Shown: in pieces, positions 17,605-26,656 of the stretch
Layout: each line of letters starts with the position of its first letter
Position numbering within the stretch: position 1 is the first letter of the stretch
IMG/VR virus record: IMGVR_UViG_3300020205_001800
Location: 36,627-100,626 of that record
Direction: 5' to 3' (one strand)
DNA: 64,000 bases
Origin: a virus
Program-made: the position numbers and the translations under genes
The notes under the pieces: model-generated
Database searches by the model: none
What the model was told of the DNA's origin: nothing
The model's input: only the letters and a program-made list of their open reading frames with translations

Positions 17605-18776
17605 CGGATGACTACGATGCAATAATTCAAACAAGTAATCAAGGTTCCGATAAAGCAAATAAAAATATTCCAGAAGCATGGCGTCCACGTTCTGAAATTG
17701 GAACAGACGGTGGCTTTGTTGTTTCAACACCGCGCCCAGATGGCAATACACCTGGTGCTGAAGAAATCTTGCGTGAAGCAAATTTAGATCCTGCAGAGTG
17801 GGCAGTAGTATCACATCGTCGCTCACGTTGGCAGAAGTATGACGGGGACTGGTTAGAATCATTTAGAATCAACGTTGTTCCAGTAAATAGTTCTATAGAA
17901 AAAGATTACGATCTTACAGAATTGCTTCAAACTATTACTAAATGGAAACCTGGCAAGGTTGCAGAAAACAAAGGCGAACTTACTGCGGTGTATAGCATTG
18001 GTGATACCCAATACGGAAAAGACGATACTCCTGCAATCATAGATAGAGTGCTACGTTCTTTAGACGAAGCTGTAGAGCATCATAAGTATTTAACAAAGAA
18101 GTACAACATTGGACAGATTGCATTGCCACAACTTGGTGATTGCATTGAAGGTATGACAAGTCAAAAGGGCAAGGTTATGGGTCGCCACGACATTGGCGTA
18201 TCAGAACAAGTACGAGTGGGGCGTCGCATGCTTCTTGCTCAAATTAAAGCCTTTGCACCATTAGCTGAGAAGATTATTGTTCCAGTGGTTCCAGGTAACC
18301 ACGACGAAGTTCAACGTTTCTTGGTTGGACGGCCAGAAGACTCTTGGCAAATTGATGTAGTTGCATCAGTAGAAGACATTTGTAAAGAAAACGATTTCTT
18401 GCGAGATCGCGTTGAGTTCCGGTATCCGGCTTCAGACGACAGCACTCTTACTATTAACTTAAGTGGAGTTATGTACGGTATGGCTCATGGACACCAAGCA
18501 CGTGACATGGTTAAGTGGTGGGCTGGACAAGCTATGGGCCGTTGTTCTGTAGCACAGGCCGACATACTTAATGTTGGTCACTATCACCATTATCGTTCAC
18601 AAAACGTAGGGCCAAGGTTGTTTATTCAAAACCCAGCAATGGACAACGGTTCCGCATGGTTCCGTGATAAGTCTGGCCTTGAAAGCGCACCAGGAATTAT
18701 TTCTTTAGTGCTTGGCGAAGGTATGGATCCACGCCGTGAGTTGGTAGTACTTGGAGGTGTTAACGATCGTGGATAA
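17595..18776 (+). CDS. Metallophosphoesterase
   Basis: 393 residues. The calcineurin-type metal motifs are present: SIGDTQYGK (modified D-x-H), QLGDCIEG (GD), VPGNHDE (GNHD), GMAHGHQ and NVGHYHHYR (GHxH). The first metal motif has D-x-Q instead of D-x-H. The N-terminal 110 residues are extra. Possible substrates are nucleic-acid ends or nucleotides; phage homologues are usually uncharacterised. Confidence 0.82.
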   Translation: MSLADDYDAIIQTSNQGSDKANKNIPEAWRPRSEIGTDGGFVVSTPRPDGNTPGAEEILREANLDPAEWAVVSHRRSRWQKYDGDWLESFRINVVPVNSSIEKDYDLTELLQTITKWKPGKVAENKGELTAVYSIGDTQYGKDDTPAIIDRVLRSLDEAVEHHKYLTKKYNIGQIALPQLGDCIEGMTSQKGKVMGRHDIGVSEQVRVGRRMLLAQIKAFAPLAEKIIVPVVPGNHDEVQRFLVGRPEDSWQIDVVASVEDICKENDFLRDRVEFRYPASDDSTLTINLSGVMYGMAHGHQARDMVKWWAGQAMGRCSVAQADILNVGHYHHYRSQNVGPRLFIQNPAMDNGSAWFRDKSGLESAPGIISLVLGEGMDPRRELVVLGGVNDRG

Positions 18777-19491
18777 AAAGATTATTTTTAAAGCGCGAGA
18801 TAAGTACGGATTTGACACGCAACCTCGTCCTTACCCAGCAGCACAAAACCTACCTGACTGGTGGAAAGACGCTGCTCCGTATATGAAGTCACCTAAAAAC
18901 CCAGATGGAAAAAAGCTAATTGTTAGCCAAAGAGTTTCTAACGCTGGGTTTAAGAAGTGCTACCCAATGCTCGATGCAATGTTGTCAGGTTACATTATTC
19001 CTCTATGGGCAGATGTTCAAGTATCTTGGGATGAAAAAGGTAACCCCCTAATTAACTCTAGAACCCATGCCCAAGTATTCTCAATGCACGGGCACTCGGC
19101 TAGGGATGTGCATCCTCCGGTTGGTTACACTAATTTTGTATACAAGTATATTAATACTTGGATTCCTATTACTCCGCCAGGGTATTCTGTACTGGTTACA
19201 CCGCCCTTTGGTCATAGAAACTTACCTTTTCAAGCTATTCCAGCAATTGTAGATAGCGATAAGTCCAGTTTAGAGATTGTTCCTCCCATGTGGCTTAAAG
19301 AAGGTTTTGAAGGCATTATAGAAAAAGGAACGCCTTTAGTTCAGATTACTCCGTTTAAGAGAACTTCTTGGAAAGCTGAGTTTGAGTACTACGATGGTCA
19401 TGACTATCAGACTCTTCAGGAACGAAACTTTAACGCAAATATAGTTAACCATTATGTTAGAAACGCGTGGTCTAAAAAAGACTACAAGTAA
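18769..19491 (+). CDS. Conserved phage protein of unknown function
   Basis: 240 residues with a GTG start after GGAGG at 18753-18757. It begins RPYPAAQNLPDWWKD, contains several aromatic strands and an SMHGHSA turn, and ends in a basic aromatic segment. The form is that of the DUF6065-like phage proteins, though this assignment is from memory of the pattern. It ends just before a bidirectional terminator. Confidence 0.55.
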   Translation: MDKKIIFKARDKYGFDTQPRPYPAAQNLPDWWKDAAPYMKSPKNPDGKKLIVSQRVSNAGFKKCYPMLDAMLSGYIIPLWADVQVSWDEKGNPLINSRTHAQVFSMHGHSARDVHPPVGYTNFVYKYINTWIPITPPGYSVLVTPPFGHRNLPFQAIPAIVDSDKSSLEIVPPMWLKEGFEGIIEKGTPLVQITPFKRTSWKAEFEYYDGHDYQTLQERNFNANIVNHYVRNAWSKKDYK

Positions 19492-19492
19492 T

Positions 19493-19527
19493 AAAAAAAC
19501 CCCCGGCTAATAACCGGGGGTTTTTTA
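19493..19527. terminator. Bidirectional Rho-independent terminator
   Basis: AAAAAACCCCCGG, loop CTAATAA, CCGGGGGTTTTTT. It separates the plus-strand replication block from the convergent minus-strand lysis cassette and works for both strands. Confidence 0.93.
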
Positions 19528-19623
19528 TTAATCTTTATCTGCCCACCAACAACCTATTACGGTTGCTAGTACTAACGTAACAAGGAATATTCCTTGAAAG
19601 GTTATATGGGTTAGGTAGTACAT
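19528..19623 (-). CDS. Small membrane peptide of the lysis cassette
   Basis: 31 residues: a single hydrophobic segment (GIFLVTLVLATVIGCWW) with a charged tail ADKD. The ATG overlaps the endolysin stop (TAATG). It is the last gene of the minus cassette. A holin, antiholin or spanin-like role is possible but unproven. Confidence 0.5.
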   Translation of the reverse strand: MYYLTHITFQGIFLVTLVLATVIGCWWADKD

Positions 19624-20174
19624 TACTTACCGCAGGTTGGGCACTTGTTAGAAGAAGTTTTCTTTGCTGGTGCTTTCCCAAATTTAGGGCGACCAAAGCC
19701 AACAATTGAAATCATTACGCCAGCTTTGTTCTTTTTAAAAGCACGAAGTTGTTTGCAAACTTCTCCGCCATTTCTTTGGCTTCCAGACTTCTTTGAAGAT
19801 GTATTTCCTTCAATACACCAAACGGTTCCATCTTCATTGTCTTTTACAACAATACCTACGTGAGAAATTCTATCAACACCATCTGAGGGGAAATCAAAAT
19901 AAACGATATCTCCTGGTTCTGGGTCTGCGATGTCTCCATCAATCCAAGCGCCAGCTTTTTTAAAAGCCTGCGCTCCGCCTGGTGTGTAAACAGTGTTAGG
20001 AATTTTTACGCCAGCTTCGTTCCCGCACCAGTTAATGAAACTTCCGCACCATGGTTGGAAGTTAGCCTTTGTATAAGCACCGTACTTTGTCTCGTTGTCC
20101 TTAGGACCCTCGATAGTACCTAGCTCTGCTGTAGCAACTTCAATAAGGCGTGCCGCTGTTCCTTGATCTGCCAT
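19623..20174 (-). CDS. CHAP-domain endolysin
   Basis: 183 residues. The CHAP signature is clear: the catalytic Cys in PWCGSFINWC (C43), GDIVYFDFPS, and the His in ISHVGIVV (H105). The C-terminus is basic and ends SSNKCPTCGK, a possible half zinc site. There is no signal peptide, so it needs a holin. It should cut peptidoglycan peptide or amide bonds at lysis. It is followed by small membrane proteins upstream in the same cassette. Confidence 0.87.
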   Translation of the reverse strand: MADQGTAARLIEVATAELGTIEGPKDNETKYGAYTKANFQPWCGSFINWCGNEAGVKIPNTVYTPGGAQAFKKAGAWIDGDIADPEPGDIVYFDFPSDGVDRISHVGIVVKDNEDGTVWCIEGNTSSKKSGSQRNGGEVCKQLRAFKKNKAGVMISIVGFGRPKFGKAPAKKTSSNKCPTCGK

Positions 20175-20584
20175 TAGTCTTTATCCCAATCTGTATCAAC
20201 TGGCTGTGGTTCTGGCATAGCACCGTCTGGCTTTGCTGCTAAACGAGCAGCTGTGGCATCGATCTCTGCTTCAAGTTTCTTATCCGCCTGTGTGTTCTTT
20301 GCGTCCATCTCTTTGTTGGACAACTGTGCTGCCATAATGTCTTTAGCACCAGATTGACCAATAAGAATACCCGCAAGAGTTCCTGTAATAAAAGTAGCAA
20401 TGCTGCCTAACACGTTAAAGAACATCTTGTCATTCTCTGACTGCGCTCCGATAGGCTGGGTTACGAATAAAAGACCGTAAAGAATACCTAGAGATGTGCA
20501 CAGTAGAATAGTTCCTAGTGTTATGCCTAGAATGAACTTTAATCTAGCGTCTAGGTCTTGTGGTGTTAGTTTTTCTCTACTCAT
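20174..20584 (-). CDS. Membrane protein, putative holin
   Basis: 136 residues with two membrane helices (about residues 15-37 and 55-75) separated by a short loop, then a charged coiled-coil-like tail rich in Ala, Lys and Asp. It is coupled directly to the endolysin gene. Holin or lysis-accessory function is inferred from topology and position. Confidence 0.6.
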   Translation of the reverse strand: MSREKLTPQDLDARLKFILGITLGTILLCTSLGILYGLLFVTQPIGAQSENDKMFFNVLGSIATFITGTLAGILIGQSGAKDIMAAQLSNKEMDAKNTQADKKLEAEIDATAARLAAKPDGAMPEPQPVDTDWDKD

Positions 20585-20783
20585 TTGGTGTTCCTTCTGG
20601 TTGCGGGGTCTTAACTAAGTCTACCGGACAAGTCTGTGTTGCAGTGCAAATAGGTGGTTTACACTCTTCTACTTCCCAGTTTTTTGGGTCTTGACATGGA
20701 TATCTGAAGAAACCGTCATAACCACAACTGGTTAATGACAGTGTCAACAGTAGTGTGGCTAGTCCGCAGGTAATTTTTTTCAT
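20577..20783 (-). CDS. Small lipoprotein
   Basis: 68 residues with a lipoprotein signal peptide: KK, a hydrophobic stretch LATLLLTLSL and the lipobox LTSC with Cys at residue 20. The mature part has four further Cys. It overlaps the membrane gene. A spanin-like or superinfection-exclusion role is possible; Gram-positive hosts have no outer membrane, so a classical o-spanin is unlikely. Confidence 0.65.
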   Translation of the reverse strand: MKKITCGLATLLLTLSLTSCGYDGFFRYPCQDPKNWEVEECKPPICTATQTCPVDLVKTPQPEGTPNE

Positions 20784-20950
20784 TCATCATCCTTTGGGTT
20801 ACGTAGTGGATAAGTAACCGCCCATGCAAATAACGTTCCAATAATTGCGTACCCCACAATGGTCTTTGCAGATCCATCAAGGACTACCCAAGCAATGAAC
20901 ATGCCTAGCAGAGTCCATAGTTGATCAATCATGTCTCTTATTACTCTCAT
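20780..20950 (-). CDS. Small two-helix membrane protein, holin-like
   Basis: 56 residues with two hydrophobic segments (LWTLLGMFIAWVVL and IVGYAIIGTLFAWAVTY) and charged ends, the size and topology of a class II holin. Its ATG overlaps the stop of the long surface-protein gene and its TGA overlaps the lipoprotein start, so it belongs to the cassette. Confidence 0.6.
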   Translation of the reverse strand: MRVIRDMIDQLWTLLGMFIAWVVLDGSAKTIVGYAIIGTLFAWAVTYPLRNPKDDE

Positions 20951-23637
20951 GGCTTACGTCTCCTGACTCCCTTTGATTCTCCAGAAGCGCCTCCGCCTCC
21001 AGAACTTCCTCCTCCACCAGAACCACCAGTGGATGAACTACCTGCAGCACCAGCGGCAGCTCCTACAGCGTTCATAGCAGCACCTGCGGCTACAACCGTT
21101 GCAACAACCATGTCAGTTGCTTCTTCGCGTTCTTCAGTGGACATATCAGCACCGATACTTCCTAGTGCTTGTAGTGCCTGCCCAGGGTCGCTAAATATTG
21201 CGCCAATTAATTCGGAAGGGCTCTCTAGTAAAACTAGGGCCGCAGCTACGTCTGCTGTAATTATAACTTCATTACCGTTTTCATCCTGCCTAACCTCGAC
21301 CGGAGTATCTTCTGGTAGGTCCTTATACTCAATGCCTGCGTCTTGAATTTGCTCTGATGTAAGGGTTTCTCCAGGGGCTACTGATTCAATAAGTGCTTCT
21401 GCTACCAATTCTTTTTCAGCGGTAGTTAACTTGCCGTCTTCTGATAAAGCTTCAGATAGGGCGCTTACTTCCTCCGCAGTAACTTCTCCGTCTGCATTTA
21501 GAGCATCCATAACAGCCTCGGCATCGGCAACAGTAAGCGTGCCGTCAGATATAACATCCTCTACGGCAGCCGTAACCTCTTCAGTTTCTGTGATAGGCTC
21601 TGGTTCTGGCTCTGGAGCAGGTTCCGGAGCAGTTTCTTCAATAGGAGGTTCTAATGGTTCTGTGGACGGATTTTCTGGCTCTGGCTCTGGTGTCACTGGT
21701 TCTGGTGTTGTTTCCTCGGGTGTGGAAGGTTCAACAGGCGCCTCGGGCTCTACGGGTGGCGTTTCGGGCTCTACCGGTTCTGGTAGGGGCTCTATGGGTG
21801 GTAATGGCTCTTCTGTGGCAGGTTCAGTAGGTGGCTCTACAGGAGTTGGTTCGGGCTCTACAGGCTCAACAGGAGGCTGTTCTGGCTCAGGCACAGGTTC
21901 AGGCTCGACTTCTGGGGTTGGTGGCAGAGGTTCTACAGGATTTGGAGAAATAGGCGATGGATCAGGAGTCACAGGATTTTCAGAAGGTGTGGGATCTGGA
22001 GTTGGAGCGGGCGCGACAGGCTGTGGATCAGTGGTTGGCTCAGGGTTCTGAGGAACTACTGGTGGAACAACTTCTGGAGCAGGAGGATTTGGAACGGGAT
22101 CAACTACAGGAGTCGGTTCGCTCGGCTGTTGAGGTTGCGGTTCAAGCACTGGAGGTGCTGGGGGCACATAAGTTTGAACAGCTGCCACAGCCTGAACCAC
22201 AAGTTGAGTTGCTGAATCCGCCAATTGATCAGCAACAGCAATAGTTGCTGTTGCGCTATCTGTAAGAGTAATTAATGTAGCAACTTCAGTTGCTTTAACC
22301 TCTGTTTTATCTACTACTACTACTTGAGCAGCGGCAATAGTTTCCGTGCTTACCTCAGTCATTGGCTTTACAGGTTGCCCTGCAGCCTCACGAACACCAA
22401 TACGAGGACCATTATGAAGAGCGGTAGTATTTCCTGCAACGGTTCCTACACCAGTCCATTCCCCTGTTGTTGGATTGACTGTCATCTTCCAATTTACATT
22501 TGTAATAGGACTATTTGGTTGTGCAAATTTGTGCAAATTCCAATCGACTTCTAAAGTAGTTTCGGTAGTTTTTACAACAGTTGAAGAGCCATTTGCGTTA
22601 TCGTTCATAAAGTCGCTACCAAAGACTGAGATGTGTGCTCCAGCAGGAAAATCCCACCAGTTATAGTCGCCATTACCAAAGGTAATAGTTGCTTTTGAAG
22701 TTACGTAAATTTGGCTAGCTGTTCCTTGGCCCTCATAAATTGTGTTGCCCATCTTAATATCAAACGGGGTTTGAATTTTAGTCGCACCGTCGTACATAAC
22801 TGGCAAAGTAGTTGTGGTAACTGTTGGAGTTTCAGGGGTAACAGGAGCAACGTATCCGGTTGTTGTGTACACCTTAGTATTCTCTGTTGCGGTTGTTAGC
22901 ACCTCTAAAGCAGTCTGGGCGTTAGTTAAATTTGTAGTGGCTGTAGCTACAACAGCTGTCTGAGAGTCCACAGCCTGCACAGCTATTACAGCTACGGCTG
23001 TAGCGCTCTCGGCAACAGCAAGGGCTGTAGTGGCAGCTGTGATTTCAGGGGCTGCTGAGGAAACTGCTGCTGCAGTTGCCGTCTCAACAGCTGCTGTCAA
23101 TGTTACAGTTGCGCTTTCAATTTTTTCTTGAACGGAGGCTATTGATGGAGTTTCTGGAGTCGTGGCAGGGGTTGTTGTGGTCGTTGTACCTTCTGTTGAC
23201 TGGGTGGATTGTTGGGTGGATTCAGACGAGGGAGCCGTTGATTCGGAAGGTGAAGGCTCTGGAGTCGGGGTTGGAGTTGGACTCGGTTCAGAAGATGGAG
23301 CGGATTCTGATGTTGGAAGAGGAGTTGCGCTGGTCGAAGGCGAAGGTTCAGGCGCAGGAGTCGGACTTGGATCGGATGCAGAAGAAGTTGGTGTGGAGCT
23401 CGGGGATGGACTTGCCTCAGCAGAATATGTCGTACTGGAGGTTTGAGGGTCCGAAGTTGCAGAAGAGGGTTGTGGACTTGGAGATGGAGTTGGAGTCGCT
23501 TCGTTCGAAGACGGTGTGGAAGCAGGACTAACTGCAACCGTATCTACAGTCGGATCTGTTGCTTCTGCTGAATTTTGTCCCAATATAAGCAGGAATAGTG
23601 CGAGGATTAGTGCTGCGAATATGCGCAGTGCGATTAT
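20947..23637 (-). CDS. Long exported Pro/Glu/Ser/Thr-rich surface protein
   Basis: About 896 residues if read from the ATA at 23637 (878 from the first standard start, TTG at 23583). The added N-terminus is a strong signal peptide (FAALILALFLLIL before GQNSAEA), and an AAGGAG ribosome site sits 6-9 bases before the ATA or ATC. Then come about 150 residues of Ser/Pro/Thr repeats, an Ala/Thr helical stretch, a beta-rich domain at roughly 255-395, a long Pro/Glu spacer, three about 18-residue units beginning DGxxT near the end, and a Gly/Ser tail ending RRRKP. It is probably a secreted or cell-wall-spanning protein of the infected cell or virion. The start is uncertain. Confidence 0.7.
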   Translation of the reverse strand: MIALRIFAALILALFLLILGQNSAEATDPTVDTVAVSPASTPSSNEATPTPSPSPQPSSATSDPQTSSTTYSAEASPSPSSTPTSSASDPSPTPAPEPSPSTSATPLPTSESAPSSEPSPTPTPTPEPSPSESTAPSSESTQQSTQSTEGTTTTTTPATTPETPSIASVQEKIESATVTLTAAVETATAAAVSSAAPEITAATTALAVAESATAVAVIAVQAVDSQTAVVATATTNLTNAQTALEVLTTATENTKVYTTTGYVAPVTPETPTVTTTTLPVMYDGATKIQTPFDIKMGNTIYEGQGTASQIYVTSKATITFGNGDYNWWDFPAGAHISVFGSDFMNDNANGSSTVVKTTETTLEVDWNLHKFAQPNSPITNVNWKMTVNPTTGEWTGVGTVAGNTTALHNGPRIGVREAAGQPVKPMTEVSTETIAAAQVVVVDKTEVKATEVATLITLTDSATATIAVADQLADSATQLVVQAVAAVQTYVPPAPPVLEPQPQQPSEPTPVVDPVPNPPAPEVVPPVVPQNPEPTTDPQPVAPAPTPDPTPSENPVTPDPSPISPNPVEPLPPTPEVEPEPVPEPEQPPVEPVEPEPTPVEPPTEPATEEPLPPIEPLPEPVEPETPPVEPEAPVEPSTPEETTPEPVTPEPEPENPSTEPLEPPIEETAPEPAPEPEPEPITETEEVTAAVEDVISDGTLTVADAEAVMDALNADGEVTAEEVSALSEALSEDGKLTTAEKELVAEALIESVAPGETLTSEQIQDAGIEYKDLPEDTPVEVRQDENGNEVIITADVAAALVLLESPSELIGAIFSDPGQALQALGSIGADMSTEEREEATDMVVATVVAAGAAMNAVGAAAGAAGSSSTGGSGGGGSSGGGGASGESKGVRRRKP

Positions 23638-23731
23638 TTATCTCTCCTTAAGAACTATGCTCATACTTTAACATGACACGGTGTATTTTGTGTATCATAG
23701 TTACCCTTACAACTTGATTTTTGGAGACTTA

Positions 23732-23938
23732 ATGACACCTCAAGACTGGGCAGCGTTTGCGCTCTCAATAACTTCTTTAATCGGCGCATTTGCAATAATG
23801 ATTCGGTGGATGGTTAAACATTACTTATCCGAACTTAAACCTAATTCTGGCAGCAGTTTAAAAGACGCCGTTAATAGGTTGGAATCAAGAATTGACGACC
23901 TATACTTTATGCTCGCAGATCGAAACAACAAGGAGTAA
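23732..23938 (+). CDS. Small membrane protein, holin-like
   Basis: 68 residues. One membrane helix (about residues 7-28) is followed by a basic turn and a coiled-coil tail (KDAVNRLESRIDDLYFML). TTTGGAG marks the ATG at 23732. It is three bases before a second holin-like gene and diverges from the surface-protein cassette. It may be a holin partner. Confidence 0.6.
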   Translation: MTPQDWAAFALSITSLIGAFAIMIRWMVKHYLSELKPNSGSSLKDAVNRLESRIDDLYFMLADRNNKE

Positions 23939-23940
23939 TT

Positions 23941-24228
23941 ATGAAACTAGATCCAAAATTAACAGCAGCACTTTCATCTTATGGCCGCGCATTTTTAGCA
24001 GCGGCGCTCGCAGTATGGAGCACAGGAAATCATGACCTTAAGGGTCTAGCCGCAGCAGGAGCTGCAGCAGTTCTTCCTGTAGTACTTCGTGCTTTGAATC
24101 CAAAGGACCCAGCATTTGGCCTAGTAAAGCTTGCTTTGCCAGAAGTTGAGAAGCAATTGGCGTCTATTTTGGCAGATTCAAACAAGAAAGCTGCAACTAA
24201 GAAAGCCACAGCCAAGAAGACGAAGTAA
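23941..24228 (+). CDS. Holin-like protein with basic tail
   Basis: 95 residues. Ala-rich hydrophobic segments (FLAAALAVW and LAAAGAAAVLPVVLRAL) and a Lys-rich C-terminus (NKKAATKKATAKKTK) match a common actinophage holin plan. AAGGAG precedes the start. Confidence 0.65.
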   Translation: MKLDPKLTAALSSYGRAFLAAALAVWSTGNHDLKGLAAAGAAAVLPVVLRALNPKDPAFGLVKLALPEVEKQLASILADSNKKAATKKATAKKTK

Positions 24229-24237
24229 ACTTTAGGC

Positions 24238-24771
24238 ATGCCTCAATCACATCAAAACTGGCAATACCTAGGAGCTAGCGGTTACATTGGTGCCTACACC
24301 ACTACAGGTGGTGGCGGTACTCCAATCGTACCTCGCAGCTCTATGGATTTCTTGCGTCTTGGTGTAGGTCGAACCCCTTCCGCAGAGTATCCAGACGGTT
24401 ACTTGGGAACAATTCGTTCTCGACGTGATGATAAGGGCAACGGTTCAGACACCGTCCTAGATTCTTTGAAGTCTAGACAGACTCAACGAGGCTACCAACG
24501 AGGTGTGCACAAAGGTGAGCGTATTGATCCAGGTCAATATATGTGGCCCGATAACTTAAAGCCAGATCGCAGACTTAATCTACGAGTAAAAGAAGTAGAT
24601 TTAGATGGTGGACTAACTATGAACGTAGTTCGTGATGCCCCTAAGTTTGACTTAGCCCCAGCTCCACACTTAGTTAATGATGGTAAAGCAAACGTTTCAG
24701 CAAACGTACCGGCTGAGTTTAACCCTAGAGTGGCCCATCAGTTTACCCACTTAAAGCCACGGTGGAACTAA
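24238..24771 (+). CDS. Unknown protein, probably virion-associated
   Basis: 177 residues, Gly-, Arg- and Pro-rich and largely without hydrophobic core. It is the first of eleven tightly packed small plus-strand genes. A structural or packaging role is inferred from the run only. Confidence 0.55.
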   Translation: MPQSHQNWQYLGASGYIGAYTTTGGGGTPIVPRSSMDFLRLGVGRTPSAEYPDGYLGTIRSRRDDKGNGSDTVLDSLKSRQTQRGYQRGVHKGERIDPGQYMWPDNLKPDRRLNLRVKEVDLDGGLTMNVVRDAPKFDLAPAPHLVNDGKANVSANVPAEFNPRVAHQFTHLKPRWN

Positions 24772-25031
24772 TGTCAGAGTTATACGATCAAAATCAAGAT
24801 CCTAAAGAGGATAAGCCTTTTACATTTAGAGATGCCCACCATCTTGCAGGTCGCATGACCATCATGTCTCGCAGCGGTGTGGGGCCTCCTAGAAAAAATA
24901 TGGGGCACGGAGCAGAGTGCCACGAATGTAGCCAAGGTATTTTTGAAGATACTGAAAAAGAATTAAGTAGAGACAGTCATTTTAAAAAGGCTATGAGCAA
25001 ACATAACGATAATTTAGGGGAGGGTAACTAA
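24771..25031 (+). CDS. Unknown protein with Cys pair
   Basis: 86 residues. It has a single C-x2-C (AECHECSQG) preceded by two His, which could bind zinc. The ATG overlaps the previous stop (TAATG), which favours it over a GTG nine bases upstream. The stop overlaps the next start in the same way. Confidence 0.55.
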   Translation: MSELYDQNQDPKEDKPFTFRDAHHLAGRMTIMSRSGVGPPRKNMGHGAECHECSQGIFEDTEKELSRDSHFKKAMSKHNDNLGEGN

Positions 25032-25843
25032 TGGCTACAGAAAGACCTGCCGTCCCTATGCCTACTTTTACTAACGTAGACTCTACTCCAAGTCGGTCAT
25101 CTAACTTTGAAAGCTCGACAGCTCCAAAAGGAGAAATAGTTAACTCTGCTGCAGTAGCTCCACGAGCTGCCAAAGCAACTGACGAAACTCCAATTACTCG
25201 CGCAAACTTGTCTATGAAACCAGAGCCTCGTGCTTCTGAGAAGTCACCAACACCTGTAGATGAAGATGGCATTCCCTTTTTAACCAACGAAGGTCCAGAA
25301 GGAACATCTTTAAAGCATGCATTGGGTATCACCGGAAACACCGATGCGCGTAGATCAAGCTATAGCCCAATCCCGCAGTATATAACTATAACTAAGCCCT
25401 CTTCTGGACCCGCTACTAAACCAGGTCGAGCAAAGAAATTAGACACTACGACTGTTGATAATAAATATGGCGGTACAAGAGAAGATGTAGGCAACAGCCG
25501 TACTTACTATAAGCTTAGCGATATTGTAAATCACCTTGCTTCACGTAAGCATATGTCAGATAAAGATGCCGCCCTTCACCAAGAGTATTCAGCCCGTTTA
25601 GAAGGTCATCAAAAGAAAATTGAAGCTCTTAAAGCCGCGGGAGAAACTGTACCTACGCTTAAAGATAACCGTACATTTATTAATAGCACATATCATTTGC
25701 CTAAAGGCCGAGCACATTCTTCGTTTATCACAACCGGTGGTGGCCGTAAAAAGGTTCAATTTACAACTCAAAATATTGCTGATGCAATTAAAAAAGCTGG
25801 TGGTGTTCACCTAGCTACACGCTACCCTTACACAGAGGAGTAA
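25031..25843 (+). CDS. Unknown basic protein
   Basis: 270 residues. The N-terminal 120 residues are Pro/Thr/Ser-rich and probably disordered. The C-terminal half is basic and helical (HQEYSARLEGHQKKIEALKA) and ends in a predicted globular part with FTTQNIADAIKKAGG. No family was recognised. Confidence 0.55.
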   Translation: MATERPAVPMPTFTNVDSTPSRSSNFESSTAPKGEIVNSAAVAPRAAKATDETPITRANLSMKPEPRASEKSPTPVDEDGIPFLTNEGPEGTSLKHALGITGNTDARRSSYSPIPQYITITKPSSGPATKPGRAKKLDTTTVDNKYGGTREDVGNSRTYYKLSDIVNHLASRKHMSDKDAALHQEYSARLEGHQKKIEALKAAGETVPTLKDNRTFINSTYHLPKGRAHSSFITTGGGRKKVQFTTQNIADAIKKAGGVHLATRYPYTEE

Positions 25844-25846
25844 CCT

Positions 25847-26200
25847 ATGCCAGGATCACAAGATAGTGTTTATGACCACAGTAAGCCTCGTGACATTGTC
25901 GATAACGGCCCTAAGATCCGTTACGACTACATGGGACCTTTTGCTAGTACAACCGAAGCTTTATTAACTAGAGCTGTTCGTTCTGTAACTTTGCCTAAAG
26001 AGATGGTTCAAGACATTGTTCGTCCACCCCTACCTCAAATTCAACTGTTCCCGCCACGGTTTGGGTACAGAACCCGTCAACTAGGAATCATGGACGTAAT
26101 GAATGTAGACGAACAGTTTGAGCCTACTCGCGTAGATTTTTCTGGATCACCTACATCTATGCAAGGTACTTCACGAAATATGACTGAAGGAATCTGGTAA
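25847..26200 (+). CDS. Unknown small protein
   Basis: 117 residues with a Pro-rich middle (RPPLPQIQLFPPRFGYR). It has the tone of a virion-assembly protein but no family. Its stop overlaps the next ATG (TAATG). Confidence 0.55.
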   Translation: MPGSQDSVYDHSKPRDIVDNGPKIRYDYMGPFASTTEALLTRAVRSVTLPKEMVQDIVRPPLPQIQLFPPRFGYRTRQLGIMDVMNVDEQFEPTRVDFSGSPTSMQGTSRNMTEGIW

Positions 26201-26370
26201 TGGAAGAGGAATACACTACTGAAACTATCTATGACGGTAGTGTTCTTTGTCCCAAATGCGGAATGTTTATGAATCCTTTGGAAGCAATGTACACAGATGG
26301 TAAAATGTGTCCAGCCTGCCGTAATGATCTTTATGGCAAACATATGAGGAGTCGGATGAATGGCGACTAA
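26200..26370 (+). CDS. Zinc-ribbon peptide
   Basis: 56 residues with two C-x2-C pairs (LCPKCGMF and MCPACRND) 19 residues apart, a classic small zinc ribbon. It overlaps both neighbours (by 1 and 11 bases), so it is a real but short gene. Confidence 0.65.
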   Translation: MEEEYTTETIYDGSVLCPKCGMFMNPLEAMYTDGKMCPACRNDLYGKHMRSRMNGD

Positions 26371-26656
26371 AGCGAATTCTGGGGGCAAAGCCCCACGTCC
26401 TAAATCTATGGGCCCTAAGATGACAAAGTCTGGGGCACCTAAGCCTAGGATTACTAAACCAAAGGGTGAGACTAAAACCTTTGCATCAGTAGAGAGCTGG
26501 GAAAAGAAATCTACCGGCCATTGGACATCCGGCCAGTCCAGTGCCCTTAACCCCGGGTCAACCGCAGCCATAACCCGACGTCGAAGCTCTAAGAAGTATC
26601 AAGCAATGAACAAGAAGGTTATTAGGCCTAGAGTTCGTAAACAGGCAGACAGATAA
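26360..26656 (+). CDS. Basic Lys/Pro-rich protein
   Basis: 98 residues, strongly basic, Lys/Pro/Ser-rich N-terminal half, ending in an Arg/Lys-rich helix (RRRSSKKYQAMNKKVIRPR). Probably binds DNA or packs in the virion. No family was recognised. Confidence 0.55.
   Translation: MATKANSGGKAPRPKSMGPKMTKSGAPKPRITKPKGETKTFASVESWEKKSTGHWTSGQSSALNPGSTAAITRRRSSKKYQAMNKKVIRPRVRKQADR

Noticed and set aside
20921-23531. Several plus-strand and alternative-frame ORFs of Gly/Ser, Leu/Gln or Val/Gly repeats
   Set aside because: They are shadows of the low-complexity Pro/Glu/Ser/Thr gene on the minus strand.
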